Origin: Amborella trichopoda
Lineage: Eukaryota > Streptophyta > Magnoliopsida > Amborellales > Amborellaceae
NCBI RefSeq assembly: GCF_000471905.2
Contig: NW_006494931.1
Span: 7,027,222 to 7,091,221, forward strand
Direction: 5' to 3'
Length of the DNA: 64,000 nucleotides
The notes beneath the pieces were generated by a model. That model searched no databases. It saw only the letters and a list, made by a program, of their open reading frames with translations, and had not been told where the DNA came from. Positions 11,841 through 22,395 of the stretch are shown here, in pieces. How positions within the stretch are numbered: position 1 is the first letter of the stretch; every line of letters begins with the position of its first letter. Position numbers and translations under genes: made by a program.

Positions 11841-13032
11841 TCTTTCAGCTTCCCCATTTTCTCCTTTTTTTTAAAAAAAAAGTAAGAGCATTCACAGGGG
11901 GCACCTTGCGTGATTCTTGTAGGTACCCCTCAAGGTCTGGTCATTGATCGCCCCTCTAAAGTCTTTGCTCCTCCTCCACTTAGGGCATTGCGCGAATGTG
12001 TTTGAAGGCATGCCTCAATTACGAGCCTTCCCCCAGAGGGCTGGCATGTTCATGTCGGGAGAAAGGGGTAGAGAGAATGGTGCTTCATGGAAATTTCTTC
12101 GAGTACCATACAGCGAGTGGCGCAGTAGTGGTGAATGGAGTGATGGGTGCTCGTCCTTTTTCCTCTGCCAAGGGTTTCTTTGGATCAGCATGTGTGTGCA
12201 TGACCCTTAGTAGTATCGAGGACAGCTGCAAGGCCAGTCCCGTGTGTAGTGAGGGGCGGAGTGCGTGTGACAACCACCCGTTTAGCTGGTGAGGCCGTTG
12301 GGCCTCTCGTATGCGTGCTCATTTGGTTGGAGGACTTCTGATGGTCTCAAAAGTTGTGTGCTGCTCAGGGGCCGGCCTTTGGGCTGCTCCGGACCGTAGA
12401 GCTAAAATGCATGGCTCAGGTCGCGGCAAGGCCACTAGCGCTACGCCGTGGCAGAAGTGACCTGAAAGTATTTGAGGGACAGGGGTAGGCTGCTGCCTGG
12501 CCCGATTCATTATCATGGCGGTTAGGCCGTCAGGGAGCTTATAGACATGAGTGTGCACGGTGGAGTAACCACGTTAAGTGACATAACGATGGTCAGCATG
12601 TGGTGTGTGCGCGAGGGTTCCAGTGTTGGTGATGCCCCTTTGTGATGCAGGCGGGGTTGCCCTTTGGCTACCCGTAACAATGGAGGTCTGTCAGGACCAA
12701 CCAAGTGAGGAGGAGTGGCAAAGTCACCCGCACAGTGGGCGCTAAGGGCCTCCCTCTAGACGTCGGGGGAGGCAGGGTAACGTATCTGAGGGCCCATGCC
12801 CCGAACTTCCCAAGTCGCAACTGGGACAGTTGGGCCAGCATGGTCGCAAAGAGGACATACAGAGGAGGAAGGACCAAATGGTCAAGCCTCTCCTTGAGCA
12901 GCCATGAGTATTTGGATATAAAACTCCTCGACCAGGAGGAAAGAGGGATAAGTGGATCCCATAGCAAGAGTGGAAAGCCAGGGTAGAGGAATTGGTACCA
13001 AGAGACGACTCGAGCAAACAATAGGGTGACGC
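11841..13032. other. Internal region next to the primer-binding site, no gene seen
   Basis: This is moderately GC-rich sequence between the PMD remnant and the primer-binding site. In the element's own direction (leftward) it is the 5' leader, where gag would be expected. A 158-codon frame on the - strand (12668-13144) runs across the primer-binding site into the LTR and shows no gag motif. Confidence 0.5.
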
Positions 13033-13051
13033 GTCCCCAGTGGAGTCGCCA
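13033..13051 (-). other. Primer-binding site, tRNA-Arg type, of the LARD-like element
   Basis: The complement reads TGGCGACTCCACTGGGGAC, complementary to the 3' end of a plant tRNA-Arg (acceptor arm ...GGAGUCG plus CCA), to my knowledge the primer used by Ogre/Tat-lineage elements. It sits 2 bp inside the LTR edge at 13054, the normal position for minus-strand DNA priming. Confidence 0.8.
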
Positions 13052-13053
13052 GT

Positions 13054-14992
13054 TGATGTCGGTGGGGTCTTGCTTTCCTCCTGCGCGGGGATGAGGAAAC
13101 CTTATCTCGAACAACTGTGGAGGTCTGGTGCGCTGTGGCCACACGGCCCCTCCTACTTCCAGATAGGAGTTTGATAGTGAGAGAGATTATGCTACTGGAG
13201 TGCGAACATCTCTTATTCGCGCTCGGGCCAATGGGCCTCTTAGAGCAATTATGAAGCCCTCTGACTGCTTGCCAGCATGGTTTGGACGGGAGCCCTCCCC
13301 AGGTTCTCAACTTCTCTCTCTCTCTCTTTTCACTCTCGCTGTGCTATAGGGATGGGATCTTGATGTCCCTCCTCTCTGGATGCCCTTCTTGGAAGGGTTT
13401 GCTGACCACTGAAAGGGGCATGGATCGAAGTCGAGGAAAGAGTCTTATAAGCTAGGACACGTTCGCAGGCTCGTGGGTTGATGAGGGTTTTCATGTGAAT
13501 GGGATCACGAGAGTGGAAGCGAGAGGAAGAACGAGAGAGTGAGAGAGAGAGAGAGAGAAGGAATGCTTAGGCTTGGGGGAAATGGGAGGACCTACATGTC
13601 CAGGGTGTCCACGGGACCACACGCTCAGGGGTACCATCCCTCTCAATGTTTTCTCTCTCTTCCTCTCTCCTCTGTCGAATATACTAGGGGCCCATAGAAT
13701 GAGACAAAGCAAGAATGAACAAAGTGATAACGAATAAGCCTCGATTCTTCCCAGCCTTTGGGGGTATTGGAGTATCCAAAAAGGGAACCTTTTGGAGCGA
13801 TTTCCTCCTCTTTTCCAAATGAGTTGAGCTTGCTTATATAGAGGATTCACCAAATAGGGGTGAACGCTCAAAATTCAAGCTTAATTACAATTAAAATAAT
13901 TGAAAACAAATTCAAAATTAGACACAAATGACAAAAATACCCTCCTACGATCTTTTGCCCAAATGACGAGATTGTCTCTGCATGAAGGCTGCTCTACCAT
14001 TGGCAGACCTTAAAATCCTATTCTACAACTTGTGGCATTCGTTCAGCTTTTTCCGCAAACATATCTTGGTTCTCCTTTCGATTGCAAGCATTTTGATGCC
14101 CTTCAATCGTGATGTGGTGGCCTTCTTTCTCGGGGTGAATGTCCAGCCAGTTTTGTAAACTTTGTTTGCCGACACTTCTCCGAGCTGTGTCGTTTTAGCT
14201 CCTGACTCTACTTGCAAGTCAGAGAGGAGGTTGTTGCAGTTGTTTTACACCAAGTTGGGGCAGATTTGGTGCAGATTTACGTCTTCAGTTGTTTTGGAAG
14301 GCTACCAAAGAATGGGATTCCGACAACCGACTGGATTTGCTTCCTTGGTGACCTGAGGACTCACATTCATCAAGTAAGGGATCGAATGCAAGGGTCGCAC
14401 CAGAATGTAGCTCTATGCGAGGTGGTTCTTTTGAACTCTTCCTCTCGTCAATCAACGACATGGATTTCGAGCTATGCTTCACCAAATCCAATGCCTGTTG
14501 GGATTTTTCTCGTCCTTGATTTCTTCGGCTGCCTTTTTTTTCAGAGCAGTAGGGGTTCCCGGTCACGCCACAGTGAGAGCCTTAGGTCAATATGACGAGG
14601 TTGACATGATCTAGAACATGTCAACATTTGAGCAAGGCGTCATAGGTTGGAGAAGTGTCTGCCAGAGAACATTGAAGCAGCCCCTTTTTCAAGACAGGTT
14701 TGGTGAAGCCGCATGAGCATATACCCTTTTAGAGGGGTCCGATTGAGCCCGAATTTTTTCATCGGGGGTTTCTTAACATTTTGATTACAATGGCGATGGT
14801 CTGGTGCCCCTTTGTTGCCTCTATCATGGGGCTATAGTGGAGATTCCTTCTTCGGTGCTGAGGTGGCAAACCTAGGTCACTAAGCTGGAGGCTTTATTTC
14901 TCTGTGCAATCCTAGACTGCAGACTAGACTGTCGCTGGCTCTCTCCTTATTCGCATGGGCTCATGGAAGTACATAAAAAATGACGTACAACA
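13054..14992 (-). repeat. 5' LTR of the LARD-like element
   Basis: It has TG...CA ends on the + strand (tgatgtcgg to acaaca). It is alignable over its full length to 4601-6597 with scattered substitutions and small indels. It contains a GA microsatellite (13537-13558) and a leftward TATA box (13832-13844), and is flanked inside by the primer-binding site. Confidence 0.8.
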
Positions 14993-14997
14993 TATGA
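14993..14997 (+). repeat. Target site duplication, right copy (tatga)
   Basis: It pairs with tatgg at 4596-4600, with one mismatch. The host sequence continues on both sides as LTR H. Confidence 0.55.
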
Positions 14998-15314
14998 ACT
15001 TGGCCGGATTTTGGGTTCTTCCTTAAAACTTCGTTCCAAGATGATTAATGGGTATCAAAATGCACTTTACAATCCAAACATTGATTCTATGATATTTGAT
15101 CACTCGAATTGCCACCGTAAACGTACAAAAAACTCTCTGGAGGCCTACCAATGACAAGATTCCCCTCTTGGAGGAATGGAATTGTCATTTATTGAAAAGT
15201 GTTTAGGGGTATTTTGGTCATTAATTTCAATAACGGGATTAATATTTTTATTCATTAAATGTCTAATTTTCAACAATTTTGAGGCTTTTAGCATCCACCC
15301 TATTTTTTGGGATA

Positions 15315-15326
15315 CTCTATATAAAC
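15315..15326 (+). promoter_or_regulatory. TATA box of LTR H
   Basis: ctctatataaac, in the same relative place as the boxes of LTRs A, B and C. Confidence 0.6.
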
Positions 15327-15589
15327 AAAGTGTGGTCATTTATATTAAGAAAGTGTAGTCATTTGTAATACGACTCTTGCGAGTTTTGGAAATTAATAAG
15401 AAGAGCTTGAGGATTCTAAGAGCTAGGATTGTTCTTTTGCTTTGATTCTAAGCTCAAGACTCAAGGAGAGAGGAGAGAGAAACAATTCCTAGAGAGAAAA
15501 AATACCCATAGAAACCCTTTCACTCTCTAGAACCTCAAAATTCCAACTTCCCTAGGATACCTAACTCCTATTCCTACTCCATACACTCT

Positions 15590-15790
15590 AGCTCCCATAC
15601 ACCCAAGAACTCCTATCTTCGAATCCTACTCCATACACCCAACACCTTCCTTAGCTATCCTACTCCATACACCCAATACCTTCCTTAGCTATCCTACACC
15701 CTACCTTCCGCCATACATTATAGTATCCCATACAGCATAGTATCCTATACACCATAAACCTTCCATGTATACCATCTTAGTCTATGCACC
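15590..15790 (+). repeat. Short tandem phrases around 'ccatacacccaa'
   Basis: Blocks such as 'tatcctactccatacacccaa' and 'ccttccttagctatcctac' repeat with small changes within LTR H downstream of its TATA box. No coding meaning is seen. Confidence 0.45.
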
Positions 15791-15944
15791 CTAGTTTCCA
15801 TACATCACACCTTACTCCAACCCACCTAAGCCATAAACCTAAACCTTAGACCCTAGTCTTGACCCACAAAGACCAAGACTTCTCTCTCATGTCTATGCAA
15901 AAGGGACCAATGAAAGTGTACCTAGGCTCAAGCCCATTCTAAGT

Positions 15945-16500
15945 CCAATCTCCCTCCTCTCTATTCTCTCTTTCTCTCTCTTTCTTCCTCCTTCTCTCTC
16001 TTTCTTCCTCTTTTTCTCTCTTCTTTCTCACCTCTCTCTGCTCTCTTTTCTCTCTCTTATTTCTTCTTCTCTCTTCTCTCTCTTTCTCTCTTCTCCCTCT
16101 CTCTGCTCGGACTTAGGGCGAGTCTGAGCCTTACCCCCCTCTCTCTGTATTTTTCTCTTTCTCTCTCTCTCTACTCAGACCCAGGGCATGTTCGACCCTC
16201 ACCCTCTCTCTCTCTTTCTCTCATGTCTAAAGTGCATAGACCCACACTTAGGGTAGGCCTGGCTTCTCCCTCTCTATTTCTCTCTGTTCCCCCCTTGTTC
16301 AAGTCACAAACCCGTGCCCTTGACAAGTCTTGCCCTCTCTCTATTTCTCTCTCTTACTCTCTCTCCCACCTACAATTGACATACCCATACCTAAGGTGGG
16401 TCCTTCTACTCTCTTTCCTCTTCTCTCCCTCTCCCACTCTCTCTCTCCCATCTAAAGACCAGATCTGCATATTAGGCAAGTCCAAATCTTCCCCTCTACA
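15945..16500 (+). repeat. CT-rich low-complexity tract in LTR H
   Basis: Long runs of ctctctctttctctc are interspersed with degenerate copies of a phrase like 'cccagggcatgttcgaccctcaccc' (near 16105, 16178, 16240 and 16305, spaced about 65-75 bp). The frame at 16223-16507 is a by-product of low complexity. Confidence 0.6.
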
Positions 16501-17259
16501 CTGTTAACCTCTCTCACCCCAACCTACCCCCTAAGACACTGGGACCCACACCATAGGAGCGTTCCATTTTTATCTCACTATCTCTCACCCTCTCTTACCC
16601 TAACCTACAACCCAAGACACTCGATTCATCATCTTTCATCCCCCATAACTCTTTTCTTTCTCACTCTAAAAACTCTCTCTCTAACCCACATATTCATCTC
16701 TCATTTACTCATTTTATTTTATTTTTATTTCATCATTTCTTTATTTCATCTCTTTACTTGCTGCTTCTCTCACCCTTGAGCACTCGATTTAGGATCTTAC
16801 TGAGTTAGTTCTTTAGGGTTCTAACTCTTGAACTGCTACACATACCATCTGCTCATGAAGTTTTGTTGTGTCGTAAGAGACTGATTCTCATGGGCTCGAT
16901 CACTCGTGCTGAGGTTATCTTGAGGTACATTTTCTTAGAGTTCGAGGCCTTACACTAGTTTAACTACTAATTCATACCTATAATGATAAGTCAGGGTCTT
17001 TCGACCCACTTGCCTGACCATCTTACACTTTTCTAGAGGGCTTGTCATCGTGATCTAATAGGAAGTCTCGAGCACCCAAGTGTATTATGAACCCACCGTG
17101 AGTTAGGTCCCACCTCACATCCCTAATTCTTTCTCCTTCGTTGGCACCTATCCGCACCCACACCACGCACACCGTGGTTTCCGAGAAAGAGATTTTGGGC
17201 TGGACCCCATATCTAGGTTAGCATTCACGAACTAACCAGACGAGATCGAGGCCCAACCA

Positions 17260-17356
17260 CTATCTAGTCTAAAGCGTGCCATCTTCTTGTGGCTTGGGCT
17301 TACCCCTTAGGATTTACTCAATGCTCAAAGAAACTCAAAACCCAACTAGAAGTGAG

Positions 17357-17406
<50 letters not shown>

Positions 17407-17500
17407 CGTACATCGACGAGGTAGGGGAGGGGGAGGAGAGAGAGTGCGTAGGGTCGGTTTGGGTTCGGTTAGGGTTTGTCTATACTAGTTAGTAGGTATA
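17260..17500. repeat. GA microsatellite and flanking unassigned sequence
   Basis: A run of about 20 AG units lies at 17361-17401. It is followed by 'gtgggcgtacat..gaggtaggggaggggg' and 'ggttcggttagggttt'. A diverged copy of this unit appears on the other side of the N run (17600-17680), so the tract is locally duplicated. Confidence 0.65.
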
Positions 17501-17590
17501 NNNNNNNNNNNNNNNNNNNNNNNNNNNNNNNNNNNNNNNNNNNNNNNNNNNNNNNNNNNNNNNNNNNNNNNNNNNNNNNNNNNNNNNNNN
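17501..17590. other. Assembly gap (90 N)
   Basis: There are ninety unresolved bases inside a GA-rich duplicated tract. The simple sequence on both sides makes a collapsed microsatellite the likely cause. Confidence 0.99.
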
Positions 17591-20500
17591 AGGAGGAGAG
17601 AGAGAGAGAGTGGGGCGTACATGCCAATGGGAGGGGGGAGAGAGAGATGCTAGGGCTTTGGGGTCTAGGGTTTTGCTATCATTATGGGATCTAATCTTGA
17701 TCATAATCATGATTAAAGGAATGAGCTAGAAACATTATCCCTCAGTTTTCACAACTCTATTCACATCAAATATTTGTGTAGAGAAATATTGTGTATTCAC
17801 AAATCTAATTTCAATCAATATCTACACCTTCATATGTTAAATCAATCAACCTTGTTGCATAAAATCTTCCATTTATTTTCAAAACAAGTACGTGTCTTCC
17901 ATCACAAGCCACACACTAAGAAAGATTTGATTATTTGGGGCGTCCCACATAGTTAGCTATGTGGGCCTCATGCCCCCACGTAATGGGCTCGACTGTGGTG
18001 GAACCAAAGTACCAATGGGCCCCCAACCGCAAAAAGAGTTTTAGATAAATAAAAATAATTTTAGAAAACCAGTAAATATTATTTCTTTCTCTTTGAATTT
18101 AATAAATCCAAAATATTAATTTTCTTATTTAAAATTCCTTTTTCACTAAAATAAAATTTCCAAAGATATCTAAAATTTCATTTTAATTATCTAATATACA
18201 ATTAAAACATACGTAAAGATATTTAATAAGATTATATGGGACTTGGATCCAAAAAGTTAAGAATATCACAAATATACTAACAACTAAAGTAATACCAAGG
18301 GTTTTACACAAGGTATACAAAATAAAAAATTTGAATTGACTTTATAAAATCTTCAACTGAACCTTGGGAAATCCTCAAATTACTACAAACTAGAGTATTA
18401 CAAACACAATAATCCTTGACTTGCAATAACAACTTGTTTATGCTCGAAAATTTCGTCTACCACTGTGGTCCCTATCTAATTATTGGGCCTAAACTCGTCG
18501 AAGATGGGAAATATAGAGAATGGGTCCCATCAAATTGCAGTAGGGGCAAAGGTCAGGCCAACATACCCTCCTTCAATCCGACTGTGAGCCAAGCTGGCTC
18601 CTTGTATCACTAAAGGTGGAACTTGGATAGAATTTTTAGTAATCGAGGTCAACATAGGGACAGATTTCAAAAAGAGTTCAAAATAGAACCAAAAAATTAA
18701 ATAAATGAGGAAAATAAACAAAATAAACGATACCTGAGGTTGGGCCCCCAGGCCCGGTGCCTATTCAGGGTCATTTTGAGCATAGCTTTTCTTGGTCCTT
18801 CACCAATCGAAGCGAATGTGGATTACCTGAATTAGTATTTCAAAAAGGGACTCTAAGGTTTGATTTACACGAGCGTAGGTTCAGGTCGAGGTCTGGATTT
18901 AGGATTCAGGCAGACATAATCTGAGTGTAATAACTGAAAACTTTAAGGATTTCAAAGAAGTAGCATAGCTTTGGCACCAAAATTATGTCTTGAAAATGTT
19001 GGGGGGGTGTCAATTCAATTTATAGACAAGTGGCATGTTTAATCACCGCTGAAATCAGAAATCAAATATGGGGCTTTGATGGCTATTATTGTTGTCACCT
19101 TCATCAACGGAACTGCCAATCTCATTTGCTTGGAATCATTGTAGGCTGTGTAGCACACTACCATTGATGTTTCAGTGCGCGTGATTTTGGGCAGTGTCGT
19201 GTTAAAAGCGCAATGGAGATGGAAATTTTGTTGCCAACGTTGAGTCCTCCACTTAAGGGATTTTTGGGGCTTGAACGGGATTTGCAATAGCACTGACGGT
19301 GTTGGGATATTCGGTATAACCATCATGTCACCAACTGTCCATCTTGGAACTCGATTTTGGGTTGTGGTTCCGGCCAATCAAAAACTGCCACGTATGCTAA
19401 CGGCATCGTCACCATCATTTTTGTTAATGGTGAAATCATTCGATTCAGTTACCTTATTTTGATGTCAGAAGGTTGGTGGTGATCCTGACCTATCAGAAAG
19501 CACCGAGGTTGGCAACAAAGTGGGTAGCATCATTTTCTGTAATAATGATGATTTTTCGCCTTCCAAGGTTAGGCGGTTAGGCCACCTTTCCAACCAATCA
19601 GGAAGCAATGACATTTTGACTTGCGTCAAAGATGTTGCCACCTGATTTACAAGACTCACCGCCTTATAAATGCCCATGGGATTTTTCTCGACGAGTATGA
19701 CATTTTAGTTGGCTTCTTTTTTCCTTAAGATGCTTGTTTCTTGTCTTAATTCTTCATTTTTTTGGTCTGTTTTTATCCTTGGGGATTGCTTGAGGCTACT
19801 TCTCTAAGTTTCTAGTTCTGCCCATGGTCTAGGTACTGTGGTATGGTTCTTTCAAGGTATCGAGTATGGTCCAGGTCTTTGATTGACTGTCTCTGGGAAT
19901 TTTGGGTTTCATACAGTTTTTTTATCAGGATCGGGGTATCTACAGTTGCCTCTCTTTGATACTTGTATTACATGCATGCGGTGTGAGATAGGGCAGCAAA
20001 GAAGTAGACACATGTAACACAAAGTTAGAGTAGAATGAAGGTGAACAAGAGGGGTGCATGCATGCGAGACAGGACGGTAAAGAAGTAGGCACATGTGACA
20101 CAAAGTTAGAGTAGAATGAAGGTGAACAAAATGGGTGCATGTGAGCAATGTGAAACGATGTAGTCCCTTGAAATTCTAACATCAGTTAGCTTGTAGTGCC
20201 TGCAATATCCGAGACCTGAAGGTGAGCTTAACCCATTCAGTGGAGATATCGCAATGCCCTCCATTTGTCAGCTGAAGTCGTGGTGTCACAATTCTGAGGA
20301 GAGACGAGTTTTCAGAACATAGATGAAAGTGGTTTTGGTGAGAAGGTGAAGAATCCCGACCGAGTGAACCGTAGGCAACCTCGTGCCCTGGGGGCTCCTA
20401 GGTTAAGGGCTTGTTTTGCTACGTGATTTTTAGGATTTTTTTACAGAGGGCATTTTTTGTTTATTGAAAAAAGAGTGATGCTCAAGTTGTAATGTTGTTA

Positions 20501-21650
20501 TTGTATTTGTGATCTTCTAATATTTACTAATTTAGGGTTATCCGAAGGTTCAGTTAAAGATTATGTAAAGTCTTTTTGAATTTTTTATTTTGCATACCTA
20601 GTATGATTCTCCTGTACTACTTCAGATCTCGCTTGGAGTTCGGCGTAAATCCGAGGATAAATAGTTTGGGGGCCACTATGGGGCCTTCTAGGTTCAGATC
20701 TATGTACTTTGGCCTTGAAAATGCTTCCTGATATTTTACATTAGCATTTTCCAAAAAATGGAAACCTCTTCAAGGCTCTCTGTTTCATGCGACGCAGAGC
20801 TTGTCGGGCTACGTGACACTCCCCTATTGTGTAGAGCTACATTACACAGCCCGTATCGTGCTACGCGACACTTCCTATGTCACGCAATATAGATTGCCAA
20901 GATATTTTTCTAACCGCCCATCCTTCAAGTTAATTCTACCCCCTATGATTTTTTATCTATCCGTCTCCTTGTTTTCTCTTTAATAAATTCTAGAGAAAAA
21001 AAAGAGGATAAATCTTAGGTTTTCTTTACCTTATCACTTTTTAGAATTCTTTGACTATCTCTTTGAACGCATCTTTATCTTTTGAATAAAACAAAAAAGG
21101 AAAAAAAGACAGGGCTTCGGGTTGTCCTTTAGTCTATCTGTTTAGATTAGATTTAACCTTATCTCTTTGTTTTAACCTTATCTTCTTAACCTAGAAATAC
21201 TTGACCTTATCTCATTAGATTGTCTTTCATTTTTATGATTATATTTTGCATGAATAGCAAGGCTTGTCTGTATGTGCATGTTTGATCATATTTGTCACAC
21301 ACGTAACTGAGTGTTGATCTTACACACTTATCCACACAAGTTCAAACTTACTCAAAGATTTTCAAATTTTAAAAAATGATACACTGACACTTAAGTCCTG
21401 CAGCTACCTAGTTTCGTGCATGAACCATTAGGAATGTGTCCAGCGATTAACCAAAGCATCACTCTAGGGAAACTCTGACCATGAAAAAAGCCCACTGTAG
21501 TAAGGACTGACCTCGATGGAAAATTGTAGTAGGACCTTACGTGGGTCCCTATCAAACATAGCCAATTTCAGCTTTTTACGTAGTTAGGAAATCCATCAGA
21601 CCTAGCCTACCAAGTAATCCTAGGTCAAATTGTTTTCAAATCACTGTCAT
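17591..21650. other. Unassigned repeat-derived sequence, AT-rich in part
   Basis: No gene is recognised. 18.03-18.4 kb is very AT-rich. 19.0-19.7 kb is mixed with short unsupported frames on both strands (the longest is 112 codons, 19039-19377, - strand, without a known motif). 20.8-20.9 kb repeats 'gctacgtgacact' and 'gctacgcgacact'. The stretch precedes a gag remnant and may include that element's LTR and leader, but I found no primer-binding site or LTR edges to prove it. Confidence 0.4.
19982..20147 (+). repeat. Two-copy tandem repeat, 81 bp
   Basis: The phrase 'aaagttagagtagaatgaag' begins at 20021 and again at 20102. Upstream 'agtagacacatgtaacac' and downstream 'gtgaacaagaggggtgcatg' are also duplicated with few changes. 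Confidence 0.8.
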
Positions 21651-21659
21651 GTGCCTTGC

Positions 21660-22385
21660 TTTGAGCTAGGTTCGAGCATAAGAAAAAGCAAGGTTCGATT
21701 CTAGGTCTAATCAAGTTCAAGTTTATCTCTAGGCCCCTCTAGATATTGATCCATCCAAGTTCGAGTCTAGGTTTGAGTCTAGTTCTAGTCAGGCCAAAGC
21801 CTATGCCAAGCTCAATTTAGGCCTTGATCCATCCAAGTTCTAATCAACATTCACATAAGTTTGAGTCTAGGCCTAGTCAAACCCAAGTCTAGGTTTAGCC
21901 TAGTCTACGTTTTGATCCATGTAGGTTTGAGTATAGGTTTAGTTAGACCCAAGTCTAAGTCTAGCCCTATCAAGTTTTAATCCATCCAAGTTCAAGCCCA
22001 ATTTTACCTATTTTCTAGTCCAAGTTTAACACAATCCAAGTCTAGGTCTTGCTAGGTTCAAGCGGATGGCTAGTCAAGTTCGAGTCTAGCTTGGTTTGGG
22101 ACTAAGCTTAGATAAGTCCGAGTCTTGGTTAGGTCTAGGTCTCTAGCCCTAGCTCTGAGTCTAGGTCAATGCTCAAGTCTAAAAGTCTGAGCCCATGCCC
22201 ACACCTAGGTCAACATTTAGGGCTCAAGTTCAATGCAGAGTCTAGGCCCAGGCCTACTCTGAGTCAAAACCCAAGTTTTAGACCCAGCTCGTTCTCTAGC
22301 TATAGGGCTAGGTCCAAGTCTAGGTCCTGTCTAAGTATGGGCTGACCTTTTAAGTCTAGCCAAGTCTAGGAATCAGGGCTCAACA
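21660..22385 (+). repeat. Minisatellite-like tract built on 'caagtctaggt'
   Basis: Over about 700 bp, short phrases such as tctaggt, caagtctagg, gagtctagg and ccaagttcga recur dozens of times with irregular spacing of roughly 12-25 bp. It lies directly upstream of the gag remnant. The region has no long open frame now. Confidence 0.65.
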
Positions 22386-22395
22386 CTCGATCAAG

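Larger units (their letters stand above)
4601..14992 (-). mobile_element. Complete non-autonomous LTR retrotransposon (LARD-like) carrying an antisense PMD gene
   Basis: Two direct repeats of about 2 kb (4601-6597 and 13054-14992) bracket 6.46 kb of internal DNA. Inside the right-hand repeat, at 13033-13051, lies the complement of a tRNA-Arg primer-binding site, so the element reads right to left. TATA boxes in both LTRs (5376-5389, 13832-13844) also point leftward. No gag, protease, reverse transcriptase, RNase H or integrase motif is recognisable on either strand internally, so movement would need enzymes from another element. The only recognisable coding remnant, a PMD plus coiled-coil gene, lies on the opposite strand. 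The LTRs differ by roughly 15% by eye, so the insertion is old. It splits LTR H. Confidence 0.8.
14993..17259 (+). mobile_element. LTR H, second part (rest of U3, R, U5)
   Basis: This continues LTR H after the inserted element. A TATA box (ctctatataaac, 15315-15326) reads rightward, 1.93 kb before the LTR end; the equivalent distance is 2.0 kb in LTR A and 1.97 kb in LTR B. 15440-16500 is CT-rich. The end 'gagatcgaggcccaacca' at 17259 matches 'gagatcaaggcacctaacca' that ends LTR B. No primer-binding site follows, so H is a 3' LTR or a solo remnant. Confidence 0.7.

Noticed and set aside
13033..13051. tRNA gene
   Set aside because: Only the last 19 bases match a tRNA-Arg 3' end. The rest of a tRNA is absent and the position beside an LTR identifies a primer-binding site.
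12668..13144. 158-codon frame on the - strand at the 5' side of the LARD-like element
   Set aside because: It begins inside the LTR and crosses the primer-binding site, where a genuine gag would not start. No capsid or knuckle motif is present.
19039..19377. 112-codon frame on the - strand as a possible small gene
   Set aside because: No recognisable domain, no promoter context, and it lies in repeat-like sequence.
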